A stretch of 64,000 nucleotides of DNA. Origin: GCA-2746365 sp963711255 (lineage in GTDB: Bacteria; Pseudomonadota; Gammaproteobacteria; SZUA-229). The notes beneath the pieces were generated by a model. It was not told where the DNA came from and searched no databases. It saw only the letters and a program-made list of their open reading frames with translations. This document shows positions 17,408 through 25,383 of the stretch, in pieces (position 1 is the stretch's first letter; every line of letters starts with the position of its first letter). The stretch lies in NCBI GenBank assembly GCA_963711255.1, contig CAVQDO010000007.1, positions 1-64,000 on the forward strand, read 5' to 3'. The position numbers were made by a program, and so were the translations under genes.

Positions 17408-18024
17408 ACGGGCCCGTGCAGGCGCCTACCCGCAGTGCCATACTGGAGCTGAAAAATGAACAGCAGGTGGTTAATGAAGCCTACATATTTCTCGATGAGA
17501 AACGTTTGCTGCTGGCAGCTGAACTGTTACGACAGCTGAGCGACTATCAACAACTGAGAGCAAACCTCGATGTTTTACACGCACAGGCAAAGGAGGCCAT
17601 ACGGTCAGCTGTAATGCTTCATGGCCTTGATGGCCTGCAGGTTTACCCAGCGGCGTCATTGGAAGGCGCCGCATTCAAGCAAAGCAGTCGTAACTTTATG
17701 GGGGTAACGCTGGTTGAATGCCAACTGTCCACGGACGATATCGAGGCCATCGACGTCATTGCATCGAACCCGTCCGGTAAAGCGGATGATTGCCGTAAAC
17801 TGTTCCATGAAATCGTCGTGCAAAGTGCCGTACATGCCGGTATATCAGGCAACCTGTATCGTCTACTTCGGGAATACCGTCTAACCGAACGTCGTTCACG
17901 CGCACTGGAAAATGTCATCTTGCCGGAAATCGAGCAGAACTTGCGTGAGATGTCCTTGCATCTTGAAGAGCTTGATCTTGAAGATGCTATCAGAGTTCAT
18001 CTGCAATCAGAGGTGCAACGATAG
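17404..18024 (+). CDS. ntpD: V/A-type ATPase central-shaft subunit D
   Basis: Rotor shaft subunit of 206 residues, with long N- and C-terminal helices that form an antiparallel coiled coil. The start PTRSAILELKNEQQVVNEAY fits the usual P-T-R-x-x-L-x-x-L-K family signature, and the end RRSRALENVILPEIEQNLR matches the conserved RR-x-N-ALE-x-x-x-IP motif. It is the last gene of the operon; no terminator with a T tract is seen in the 292 bp that follow. Confidence 0.93.
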   Translation: MNGPVQAPTRSAILELKNEQQVVNEAYIFLDEKRLLLAAELLRQLSDYQQLRANLDVLHAQAKEAIRSAVMLHGLDGLQVYPAASLEGAAFKQSSRNFMGVTLVECQLSTDDIEAIDVIASNPSGKADDCRKLFHEIVVQSAVHAGISGNLYRLLREYRLTERRSRALENVILPEIEQNLREMSLHLEELDLEDAIRVHLQSEVQR

Positions 18025-18316
18025 TATTTCTGGGCAGTATCGGCCTGTGTATTTCTGAAATAACGCGTTCGGGTTAAGCCATAAAAGTCTCTTATGCCCT
18101 CATGTACTATGTGAATGATTTAGTGTGATATTTTTATACTAATCACCTTACAGAGAATCATTAACATGTGTTAGGATTGCGCCCCGTGCTTAATATCAGG
18201 GCTGTATCATACGGATGTCTGGTTAGAGCGTGGAATTGTGGGGCCAAAACTTTGCTGATTTGGTTCGCATAAAAACGATTAGCAGTTTTGAGATAACAAA
18301 TTAGAGGATAATCTAA
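18025..18316. other. Leader region of apr operon
   Basis: 292 bp without a gene. It contains GTGAT and ATCAC arms around an AT-rich centre (about 18122-18147) and a clear AGAGGA ribosome site before aprM. I see no convincing sigma-70 pair or intrinsic terminator, so where the ATPase operon ends and the apr promoter begins is unresolved. Confidence 0.4.
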
Positions 18317-19168
18317 ATGTTTACGAGTAATCCCTTTGCCGAGCTTTCGGCGTTCATATCACCCCAAATTATGCAAGGGTATGTCATCTTGATGGTGCTC
18401 CTTGTGATAGGTGGGACCGTACTTGACATGATCCATAAGAAAAGTGCGCAGTATTTTTTCGAGAATGCTAAAAAAGCCAAAAAGGACGCAAAACGTAGCG
18501 TTAGTACTGGTGAAAAAACATCGATTGCGTTTAAGGTACTATTAAACGAAGTTATAACTTCTGGTGAATTCTGCAATATGAAACGCAGACTTTCCCATCT
18601 TTTGACCATGTATGGATTCATTCTATTTGTCGCTGCGACGGCCATTATGATCTTTGGCTATGCAACTCCAGAGGCGGCTACTCCTACGATCCTGCCGGTA
18701 CTCTGGCATATTGGCGCAGTGATGCTGGCTCTTGGAGGCTACTGGTTCTGGTTCTTCATCCGTGTTGATGTGTCTGCGGAAGGTCTTACCTGGTATCGCT
18801 TTGAACGTGCGGATTTATTTATTGTCTCGCTGCTCACCACCGCAACTTTTGGCTTACTCTGGTCTTTCACACAATCGCAAGCTATCGCGGTATGGTCAAC
18901 ATTGTTCTTTGCTTTGTTTATCATCTCAACGACCACACTTTTTGCCAGCGTGCTCTGGTCGAAGTTCGCCCATATGTTCTTCAAACCTGCCGCGGCTTTT
19001 CAAAAACGTGTTACCAAAGCAGATGGTTCAAGAGAGAACTTACCTGCTGACTTTGATCTGACCGATCCTGCAGTACAGGCGGAATTCCCGGATATCCCAC
19101 AATATATGGGCAAGAATCCAGCTAACATGGGGCTTGGTATTAAACGTGAGTCACCAAATCATTACTAA
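18317..19168 (+). CDS. aprM: AprM-like membrane anchor of APS reductase
   Basis: A 283-residue membrane protein immediately upstream of aprBA, the position of AprM in purple and colourless sulfur bacteria (for example Allochromatium). Hydrophobic helices lie near residues 20-40, 92-112, 120-145, 165-185 and 190-215. A basic loop (FENAKKAKKDAKRS) follows the first helix, and the C-terminal about 60 residues are soluble. It is thought to link the cytoplasmic AprBA complex to the quinone pool. Most members have helices like those of HdrC/NarI-type proteins; I could not assign haem ligands with confidence. A 44-bp gap separates it from aprB. Confidence 0.88.
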   Translation: MFTSNPFAELSAFISPQIMQGYVILMVLLVIGGTVLDMIHKKSAQYFFENAKKAKKDAKRSVSTGEKTSIAFKVLLNEVITSGEFCNMKRRLSHLLTMYGFILFVAATAIMIFGYATPEAATPTILPVLWHIGAVMLALGGYWFWFFIRVDVSAEGLTWYRFERADLFIVSLLTTATFGLLWSFTQSQAIAVWSTLFFALFIISTTTLFASVLWSKFAHMFFKPAAAFQKRVTKADGSRENLPADFDLTDPAVQAEFPDIPQYMGKNPANMGLGIKRESPNHY

Positions 19169-19212
19169 CATTAATTTAATTACGATTACTTAAAGAATAG
19201 AGAGAATATATT

Positions 19213-19695
19213 ATGCCAACTTTTGTATATATGACTCGTTGTGATGGTTGTGGTCAGTGTGTAGATATCTGTCCATCTGATATCATGCACATCGATAAGA
19301 GCCTGCGACGCGCTTACAACATCGAACCTGACATGTGCTGGGAATGTTATTCCTGTGTAAAAGCCTGTCCTCATCAGGCTATTGATGTACGTGGCTATGC
19401 GGACTTCGCTCCACTCGGACACTCAGTAAGAGTACTGCGTGATGAAGAAAAAGGCACGATTGCCTGGCGCATCAAGTTCCGCAATGGCAAAAAAGATATG
19501 GAGCTTTTAGCACCAATCACAACTAAGCCATGGGGCTCAGCAATTCCAAATTTATCTGAAGAATCAGCGCCAGCTACTGAAATGCGTGACAGCGAGCTAC
19601 TGTTTAACGAGCCTAAATATATCCGTATGGATGGAGATGGTTTGCAGTCGCTTGAGTCAAACGGCCTGAAATTGAAAGAAGGGGTATACTACTAA
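19213..19695 (+). CDS. aprB: Adenylylsulfate reductase beta subunit
   Basis: Iron-sulfur subunit of APS reductase, 160 residues, which moves electrons between AprA FAD and the membrane. Two [4Fe-4S] clusters are supported by C10-C13-C16-C20 (RCDGCGQCVDICP) and C42-C45-C48-C52 (MCWECYSCVKACPH). The C-terminal tail wraps AprA in known structures and is present at normal length. The stop codon overlaps the aprA start by 1 bp. In a sulfur oxidiser the enzyme runs in the AMP plus sulfite to APS direction. Confidence 0.97.
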   Translation: MPTFVYMTRCDGCGQCVDICPSDIMHIDKSLRRAYNIEPDMCWECYSCVKACPHQAIDVRGYADFAPLGHSVRVLRDEEKGTIAWRIKFRNGKKDMELLAPITTKPWGSAIPNLSEESAPATEMRDSELLFNEPKYIRMDGDGLQSLESNGLKLKEGVYY

Positions 19696-21560
19696 TGGCC
19701 TACAAAACTATTATTGAAGACGATATCGACATTCTTGTTGCAGGTGCAGGCCTTGGTGGTACTGGCGCTGCTTTTGAAGCGAGATACTGGGGCAAGAACA
19801 AGAAAATTGTTATTGCAGAAAAAGCTAACATCGATCGTTCTGGTGCGGTAGCCCAGGGCCTGTACGCGATTAACTGTTACATGGGTACACGCTGGGGTGA
19901 AAATAACCCGGAAGATCATGTCCGTTATGCACGTATGGATCTTATGGGTATGGTTCGTGAAGATCTGGCCTTTGATATGGCGCGTCACGTTGACTCTACT
20001 GTTCACCAGTTTGAAGACTGGGGCTTACCGCTGATGAAAGACCCTAAATCGGGTACTTATATGCGTGAAGGCCGCTGGCAGATTATGATTCACGGTGAAT
20101 CATATAAACCTATTGTTGCAGAAGCAGCGAAAAAATCGGCAGATAAAGTATTCAACCGTATCTGTGTAACCCACCTGTTAATGGATGATGCCAAAGACAA
20201 CCGCATCGGCGGTGCAGTAGGCTTTAACGTACGTACCGGTAACTACCACGTATTCAAGTCCAAGACTGTTATCTGTGGTGCCGGTGGTGCTTCTAACATT
20301 TTCAAACCACGTTCAGTGGGTGAAGGTGCAGGACGTGTCTGGTACGCTCCATGGTCTTCTGGTTCTGCCTATGGTCTGATGATCGAAGCAGGCGCAAAAA
20401 TGACACAGATGGAAAATCGTATCGTACTGGCCCGTTTCAAAGATGGTTATGGTCCTGTCGGCGCATATTTCCTCCACCTCAAGACTTACACACAAAATGG
20501 TCTGGGCGAAGAGTATGAATCCAAGTGGTTCCCTGCGCTGACCGAAATGGTTGGTAAAGAATACCTGGATACTGAAGGTCAGCATCTGTCACACAAACCT
20601 ATTCCAACCTGTTTGCGTAACCATGCCTTCATCTCTGAGGTGAATGCCGGTCGTGGTCCAATCCACATGGTAACCATGGAAGCTTTCCAGGATCCGCATC
20701 TTGAGGAAATTGGCTGGCACAACTTCCTGGGTATGACTGTTGGTCAGGCGGTACTTTGGGCAGCAACTGATGTTGATCCTAAATATGAAAACCCTGAATT
20801 GACTACCTCTGAGCCATACGTAATGGGCTCACATGCAACCGGTTGTGGCGCATGGTGCTCAGGTCCGGAAGATGTTTCTCCCGATGAGTATTTCTGGGGC
20901 TATAACCGCATGACTACTGTTGAAGGTCTGTTTGGTGCAGGTGATGCCGTAGGTGGTACACCACACGCATTCTCGTCAGGTTCTTTCACTGAAGGTCGTT
21001 TAGCTGCTAAAGCTGCCTGTAAGTATATTGATGATGGCAAGGCAGAAGGCATTCGTGTTTCCGATGAGCAGATTGAAAAACTTAAGACCAAAATCTACAA
21101 ACCTTTAGAAACTTACAGGGTTTACAGTAATGAAGTGGTTGCAGGTACAGTTAATCCAAACTTCATCAATCCAAGACAGGGTCTGGATCGTTTACAGAAA
21201 CTGATGGATGAGTATTGTGGTGGTTTTGGCGTTAACTACATGACTAACGAAAAACTGCTCCAGATCGGTCTCAAGAAAATGACAATGCTTCAGGAAGACA
21301 TGGAGAAGATCGCGGCTAAAGATATACACGAGCTGTTACGTGCATGGGAATTAAATCATCGTGTTCGTACTTCTGAAAGTGTTTTCCAGCATACTTTGTT
21401 CCGTAAAGAAACACGCTGGCCTGGTTACTACTACCGTGGTGATGCGATGAAACTGGATGATGATAACTGGCACGTACTGACAGTTTCTCATCGTGATCGC
21501 GAAACCGGTGAGTATACTATGGAGAAAGCACCTCTCTACCATCTGGTAGACAACGAATAG
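19695..21560 (+). CDS. aprA: Adenylylsulfate reductase alpha subunit
   Basis: FAD-containing catalytic subunit, 621 residues, normal for AprA. The dinucleotide-binding loop is ILVAGAGLGGTGAAFEARYW near residue 15. Family-typical segments include MIHGESYKPIVAEAAK, GEGAGRVWYAPWSSGSAYG, SHATGCGAWCSGPEDVSP and LFGAGDAVGGTPHAFSSGSF, the last being the FAD-site motif near residue 418. No frameshift or truncation is seen. With aprM and aprB it forms the cytoplasmic sulfite oxidation route via APS. The Sat (ATP sulfurylase) gene expected to complete the route is not in this window. Confidence 0.98.
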   Translation: MAYKTIIEDDIDILVAGAGLGGTGAAFEARYWGKNKKIVIAEKANIDRSGAVAQGLYAINCYMGTRWGENNPEDHVRYARMDLMGMVREDLAFDMARHVDSTVHQFEDWGLPLMKDPKSGTYMREGRWQIMIHGESYKPIVAEAAKKSADKVFNRICVTHLLMDDAKDNRIGGAVGFNVRTGNYHVFKSKTVICGAGGASNIFKPRSVGEGAGRVWYAPWSSGSAYGLMIEAGAKMTQMENRIVLARFKDGYGPVGAYFLHLKTYTQNGLGEEYESKWFPALTEMVGKEYLDTEGQHLSHKPIPTCLRNHAFISEVNAGRGPIHMVTMEAFQDPHLEEIGWHNFLGMTVGQAVLWAATDVDPKYENPELTTSEPYVMGSHATGCGAWCSGPEDVSPDEYFWGYNRMTTVEGLFGAGDAVGGTPHAFSSGSFTEGRLAAKAACKYIDDGKAEGIRVSDEQIEKLKTKIYKPLETYRVYSNEVVAGTVNPNFINPRQGLDRLQKLMDEYCGGFGVNYMTNEKLLQIGLKKMTMLQEDMEKIAAKDIHELLRAWELNHRVRTSESVFQHTLFRKETRWPGYYYRGDAMKLDDDNWHVLTVSHRDRETGEYTMEKAPLYHLVDNE

Positions 21561-21602
21561 GGGTGAGCTGAGTAAAAATTACGAAACATTTTTACCCGCG
21601 TT

Positions 21603-21641
21603 AAAAAAAGGTCAACATATTTTGTGTTGATCTTTTTTTTC
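21603..21641. terminator. Terminator after aprA
   Basis: A-rich arm plus GGTCAACA, loop TATTTTG, TGTTGATC and eight T. The symmetric A and T tracts make it strong on the plus strand and possible on the minus strand. It closes the apr operon. Confidence 0.88.
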
Positions 21642-21720
21642 TATGGTTGGAAGTATGTGGGCTAAGGTCAAGATAGATAGTCCCGCAAACCAATCTATGT
21701 TTTAAGTGAACAATAAAGTC

Positions 21721-22071
21721 ATGAATATTATTGAAAAAACAGATGAAGAGATTTTAGCGCTGGCGAACCCCATGTGGGCTGACCTTGTTAAATACTCGAA
21801 TGAACAAAACTATGGCGCTTTCACCCGACATTTTGCAGCAGCTATGCTGATGGGTGCAAATGAAATCGAGATGGGAAAACAGTTTGCCAGAAGTGAACTT
21901 ACAAAAAACCTGTCTGAGGATTACGATTATCTCGGCATCATTCGCCGTGGTGAATATGTAACGGTTTTATATAAACAGCGACATACCAAGAAAGAAGGTG
22001 AATGGCTGGGCAGGCTGGTGCTGGGTTATGAAAAGGAGAAGGTAAAAATTTTTGGCGCTACCTTGTTCTAG
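21721..22071 (+). CDS. Uncharacterised 116-residue protein
   Basis: I do not recognise this family. The sequence is soluble and mixed alpha/beta, with an N-terminal helix rich in acidic residues (EKTDEEILALANPMWADLV), a middle helix (FTRHFAAAMLMGANEIEMG) and a C-terminal strand pattern (EYVTVLYKQR, WLGRLVLGYEKEKVKIFGA). That overall layout is reminiscent of NTF2-like folds, but this is a guess. An in-frame GTG at 21706 would add five residues; the ATG at 21721 is chosen as more normal, although neither has a strong ribosome site. The SlyD-like gene follows 53 bp downstream on the same strand. Confidence 0.7.
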   Translation: MNIIEKTDEEILALANPMWADLVKYSNEQNYGAFTRHFAAAMLMGANEIEMGKQFARSELTKNLSEDYDYLGIIRRGEYVTVLYKQRHTKKEGEWLGRLVLGYEKEKVKIFGATLF

Positions 22072-22124
22072 GGACGCTCTTCTCAAGATAGCACCGATTT
22101 TATTAATAACAGGCTTTTATAGCA

Positions 22125-22631
22125 ATGTCAGATACAATTGAAAACGAAAAATTCGTAGAACTTAATTACAAGGTCGTCGATGAAAAAACCGGAGACATAC
22201 TGGTAACGGTTGATTATCCGCTGGGTTATGTTCACGGTGTGAATGATGTTTTGTCTGAGCAGGTGACAAAATTTCTGGATGGTAAAAAAGTCGGCGATAT
22301 CATCGAAGTACCGGTTGATACTAAACTGCTCTATGGTGAGAGAGACGAATCGCTGGTGTTTACCGACAACATTGAAAATGTGCCTGAAGAGTATCGAGAG
22401 ATCGGTATGACCATCACCATGGAAAATGAAAAGGGCGAGCCCAAAGCCTTTATCGTCACGCGTTTCGATGACAAAACATTAACTGTCGATGGAAATAATC
22501 CATTGTGTGGCAGAGATGTCGTATTCATGCTGGAAGTATTAAGCATACGTGATGCTAGCGATGAAGAGCTCGACCTTGGGGTAGCGGTTGACGCCGACCC
22601 GGACCTGAATGAAATCCTTAGTAAGGCTTAG
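22125..22631 (+). CDS. SlyD-like FKBP-type peptidyl-prolyl isomerase
   Basis: A 168-residue protein with the split FKBP plus inserted-flap layout of SlyD. The first strand and loop are KFVELNYKVVDEKTGDIL (residues 8-25), then YPLGYVHGVNDVLSEQVTKFLDGKKVGD, which in SlyD reads like YLHGHGNLI. The insert domain covers about 75-125 and the closing strand is NPLCGRDVVFMLEVLSI, equivalent to the SlyD NHPLAGKDLVFDVEV motif. The C-terminus is acidic and lacks the His/Cys metal tail of E. coli SlyD. It likely acts as a folding helper; the client is unknown. Confidence 0.82.
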   Translation: MSDTIENEKFVELNYKVVDEKTGDILVTVDYPLGYVHGVNDVLSEQVTKFLDGKKVGDIIEVPVDTKLLYGERDESLVFTDNIENVPEEYREIGMTITMENEKGEPKAFIVTRFDDKTLTVDGNNPLCGRDVVFMLEVLSIRDASDEELDLGVAVDADPDLNEILSKA

Positions 22632-22758
22632 GCAGCCTCTAATCTATTCATGAACACGCATCTTATCTCTATAATATCCAGCTTCCGCGTTGCAACTCTA
22701 CGCAATAGCCTGCTATTACCTGCGATTCATGCCTTGCATCTGAATATTTTAGATCACG

Positions 22759-22792
22759 AATCTACTTCGTCCAGCCAATCTACTTCGTCCAG
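22759..22792. repeat. Tandem 18-bp duplication
   Basis: AATCTACTTCGTCCAG occurs at 22759-22774 and again at 22777-22792, separated by CC. It is a short direct repeat in the gap before the TPR gene, with no evident function. Confidence 0.7.
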
Positions 22793-22813
22793 AATGAATC
22801 AGAGCCTCATTAA

Positions 22814-23836
22814 ATGAAATTCTCTAATACCTACATCATTTACCCGGACAATAAGGCCCTGGAACTTGCCATCGCAAACACGCTAGGCATGTTGAGCGAA
22901 GAACAGGCTGAAGTTGCGACTCCGGATACAAAGATCGCCGTGGCTGATAACTTTCTTTATACACGGGGCAATTTTGAACAGCACCGCTTCAGCTCCAGAA
23001 TTTTTGACAAAGCGTGTGAGGCACTTGAAGCATTACTGACAGACGAATATCGCGCTCAGCAGCCATTAGCCTGGGCCGAGACGCAAAATTCTCTCGGCAA
23101 TATTATTGCGGCAAAGGCGCAGCAGCTGAGAGATGATGCACTGTTTGAAAAGGCAATTCAGTGTTTTAAGCTTGCACTGGAAGAGTTTGACCAGGAAAAG
23201 TCAGCTCTCGACTGGGCAACGACCCAGAACAACCTGGCAACCGCTCAGCAGGCCCTGGGCCGGCAACAGGATAACGCTAAACTATTAAAAGAGTCCGCTG
23301 ATGCCTACACCAATGCATTACTGGTCTGGTCGCGAAAAGAGACGCCTGAACAATGGGCATTAGCCATGCATCAACTGGGAATCACTTTCCATTCATACGG
23401 CAAGCTTTTAAAAGGTAACCGAACCTTTCAAAAGTCCGTAGTCGCCTATAAAAATGCACTGGCAGAATTCGATGCGGATAATAATGCTTTCGAGTTGGCG
23501 GCGACACACAATAACTGTGGTGCAGTACTGCATAACCTGGCTGAATCAGAAGAAAACCCGGAACGCATGCAGGAAGCCATTCGTTCTTATGAGACGGCAT
23601 TAACCGTTTGTCTGGAACAGCAGCTGCCGATACACCTGGCGGTTCTATGCAGGGTCAACAAGTCGACTGCACGCAGCGCACTGGCTGAGCTAACAAAAGA
23701 TAGCGCACTTGGCGAAGAAGCGGCTGATGAGTTTGAATTGATTATTGAGTGTTTTTCGCCAGCTCTTCAACCTCTTTGTTTAAAGCATTGCAAGGAGCAA
23801 ATTAATAAGGCAAATAACACTAGCACTTGCGCTTAG
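22814..23836 (+). CDS. Tetratricopeptide-repeat protein
   Basis: A 340-residue soluble protein made of helical repeats. Recurrent motifs are of the form WA-x-TQNNLGN followed by a paired helix with YKNALAEF or FKLALEEF and a connecting F/W-x-x-E. Examples: LAWAETQNSLGNIIAAKA (about 96-113), LDWATTQNNLATAQQALG and WALAMHQLGITFHSYG. At least five TPR-like units span residues 70-290. TPR arrays serve protein-protein contact; no catalytic domain is attached. No signal peptide is visible, so it is probably cytoplasmic. The gene appears monocistronic: upstream is a 182-bp gap and downstream a hairpin. Confidence 0.75.
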   Translation: MKFSNTYIIYPDNKALELAIANTLGMLSEEQAEVATPDTKIAVADNFLYTRGNFEQHRFSSRIFDKACEALEALLTDEYRAQQPLAWAETQNSLGNIIAAKAQQLRDDALFEKAIQCFKLALEEFDQEKSALDWATTQNNLATAQQALGRQQDNAKLLKESADAYTNALLVWSRKETPEQWALAMHQLGITFHSYGKLLKGNRTFQKSVVAYKNALAEFDADNNAFELAATHNNCGAVLHNLAESEENPERMQEAIRSYETALTVCLEQQLPIHLAVLCRVNKSTARSALAELTKDSALGEEAADEFELIIECFSPALQPLCLKHCKEQINKANNTSTCA

Positions 23837-23902
23837 CGCTAGTAGATAGAACCGTACAAATGAAATATAATAGCGCCAGATTTTGTTATATACATTAGTT
23901 AA

Positions 23903-23936
23903 GAGGAAGTGATCAGCATAGCTGATTACATTCCTC
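23903..23936. repeat. Hairpin in leader of the 53-residue gene
   Basis: Outer arms GAGGAA and TTCCTC and inner arms ATCAGC and GCTGAT enclose ATA, forming a two-part stem that ends 27 bp before the small gene. It could terminate the upstream transcript poorly or shape the small gene's leader; there is no T tract. Confidence 0.5.
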
Positions 23937-23963
23937 CCGTTAAACCATTTAGGAGTTAAGATT

Positions 23964-24125
23964 ATGAGTGAAGCACCAAAAACAAGGCCCGAAGTACCAG
24001 AGGGCAAGTCCCGTTTTCTGACAACCACTCAGAAAAAGGCTAATGAAAAGGGCTACGTTGGCTATGATACTACCTGGGAACCGTTCCAGAAAGAAGTACC
24101 ATACAGCACCCCCAAGAAGCCCTGA
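23964..24125 (+). CDS. Small 53-residue protein, unknown
   Basis: A short reading frame with a textbook ribosome site (TTAGGAG, 7 bp before the ATG). The product starts MSEAPKTRPEVPEGKSRF and ends EVPYSTPKKP. It is rich in Lys, Pro, Thr and Glu with no Cys and no membrane segment, so it is probably disordered. A central GYVGYDTTWEPFQKE segment has an aromatic cluster that could bind a partner. A -10-like TATAAT at 23866 and a hairpin lie upstream, and a good terminator follows at 24179, so it looks like its own transcription unit. I do not recognise a family. Confidence rests on the ribosome site and the terminator. Confidence 0.6.
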   Translation: MSEAPKTRPEVPEGKSRFLTTTQKKANEKGYVGYDTTWEPFQKEVPYSTPKKP

Positions 24126-24178
24126 TTGGGGTTAGTCGCGCGTATTAGCAGCGGCGAAGACATTAAAATTGAATATGA

Positions 24179-24226
24179 TCTGTGTTCAGACGTGATATAC
24201 GTTAACACAGACATATTCTTTTTTTA
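24179..24226 (+). terminator. Terminator after the small gene
   Basis: Outer stem TCTGTGTT (24179-24186) with AACACAGA (24204-24211) and inner stem ACGT-GATAT-ACGT, followed by CATATTC and seven T. It also lies beyond the 3' end of the convergent DUF4279 gene. Confidence 0.75.
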
Positions 24227-24235
24227 ATTTAACGC

Positions 24236-24652
24236 CTAAATACGCTCGGAAAGCTGATAATCCACGTTAATAAAAGCGCCAATATCTGCCAGGAAACGAA
24301 TCGATCTGGCACCGAAACCAACATCGGGCACGGTTTCGTCTTTATCAACTGACAAACTCAGGACTACGCCGAATCTGGGTGATAAATTGTGGCTTTTTAT
24401 CACTTCAAGGATCTTTTCCTTGACCGGTTCTATCTGCTTAATAAGTTCGTTCGTCAAATCATAAACGTCCAGACCATCTGTGATGGTCTCCGTCGACAAC
24501 TCCCATGAACTAATAACCGGTTTGTCCAGTCCACTGTTCGCCCCGGAAGCATCGACTGAGGTGGGTTCTATGCCAAGCAGACGTGTGATGTCATCGGGAT
24601 TGAAATGATAACCACTCAGTGTGAAGTGGGCCCTTCCTTTATTAGATGCCAA
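24236..24652 (-). CDS. DUF4279 domain protein
   Basis: A 138-residue soluble protein matching the DUF4279 pattern. The N-terminal strand-helix FTLSGYHFNPDDITRLLGIEP is typical (beta strand, then a helix leading to L-G-hydrophobic-x-P). SSWELSTE in the middle is the conserved W-x-x-S/T strand, and FGVVLSLSVDKDETVPDVGFGARSIRFLADIGA near the C-terminus fits the final strand and helix. The family is often found with toxin or immunity genes, but none is seen here; function unknown. It is transcribed toward the small gene and divergent from the DsrE-like gene. Confidence 0.75.
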   Translation of the reverse strand: MASNKGRAHFTLSGYHFNPDDITRLLGIEPTSVDASGANSGLDKPVISSWELSTETITDGLDVYDLTNELIKQIEPVKEKILEVIKSHNLSPRFGVVLSLSVDKDETVPDVGFGARSIRFLADIGAFINVDYQLSERI

Positions 24653-24900
24653 GATAATTTCCTCATCAATTGATTGTAAATATGTGCGACTAATAATAGC
24701 GCATAGAATAAATAATCACAGGGGCAAATGTGTCCTGGATGAATTCGGTATGGTTAATTTAACATTGTTGGGCAGATCCCGTTTTCGCTTTGAATATCCT
24801 TCAAATAGTCACGCACAGACCTCAATATCATGTTATTCATGTACCATTGTGCATACAGCTGTCACATAATCGACTAGAAACTAAAATCGAGGATCTATCT

Positions 24901-25383
24901 ATGAAAAAGACAAGCATTCTGACATTACTGTTAATGATCGTGTTCTGGGCAACGGTGTCACATGCCGAAGCCAGTGTTCCGTGGGGCAGGGCAAGTCTGG
25001 ATCCTGTTGATTACAAACCACAGAAAGTACTGTACGACGTTGCAGTCACAAATATCGATGCTTTTACCCATGTGCTTGATCGTGTAAGTTATTTGAATAC
25101 GTTATACAACGCAAACCCGTTCGATGCTTCGATTGTCCTTGTTTTACACGGTGATGAAATACCGTTTTTTGCTGTGAAAAACAACGATAAATACCAGCAG
25201 CTAATGAAGCGCGCAAAAAGCTTAACGGATTCAGGTCCCATCGAGTTCAGAATGTGTGGTATTGCAGCCAAAGGTCACGGATTTGAAGCTGGCGATATTC
25301 ATGGTTTCGTTATTCTGGTGCCGATGGCAGATGCAGAGATTGTACGCTTACAGCAGGAAGAAGGTTATGTATACATGCGTTAA
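24901..25383 (+). CDS. Secreted DsrE/DsrF-like protein
   Basis: A 160-residue protein with a signal peptide (basic MKKTS, hydrophobic core to about residue 18, cleavage near SHA-EA). The mature part follows the DsrE-like fold: KVLYDVAVTNIDAFTHVLDRVSYL, ASIVLVLHGDEIPFFAV, a helix, IEFRMCGIAAKGHGFE and a final VILVPMADAEIVRLQQEEGY. One cysteine (in FRMCGIA) sits where DsrE-like proteins place their reactive Cys. Cytoplasmic DsrE relays sulfane sulfur; an exported version may do so in the periplasm. The ATG at 24901 is chosen for its GAGGAT ribosome site. It overlaps the metallo-hydrolase gene by 17 bp, so the two are probably co-expressed. Confidence 0.82.
   Translation: MKKTSILTLLLMIVFWATVSHAEASVPWGRASLDPVDYKPQKVLYDVAVTNIDAFTHVLDRVSYLNTLYNANPFDASIVLVLHGDEIPFFAVKNNDKYQQLMKRAKSLTDSGPIEFRMCGIAAKGHGFEAGDIHGFVILVPMADAEIVRLQQEEGYVYMR

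Noticed and set aside
24790..24900. An upstream extension of the DsrE-like protein
   Set aside because: It would put a 37-residue polar stretch before the signal peptide; the ATG at 24901 follows GAGGAT at normal distance.
25256..25366. An upstream extension of the metallo-hydrolase frame
   Set aside because: This part overlaps the DsrE-like gene in another frame; the ATG at 25367 has a ribosome site and gives a proper signal peptide.
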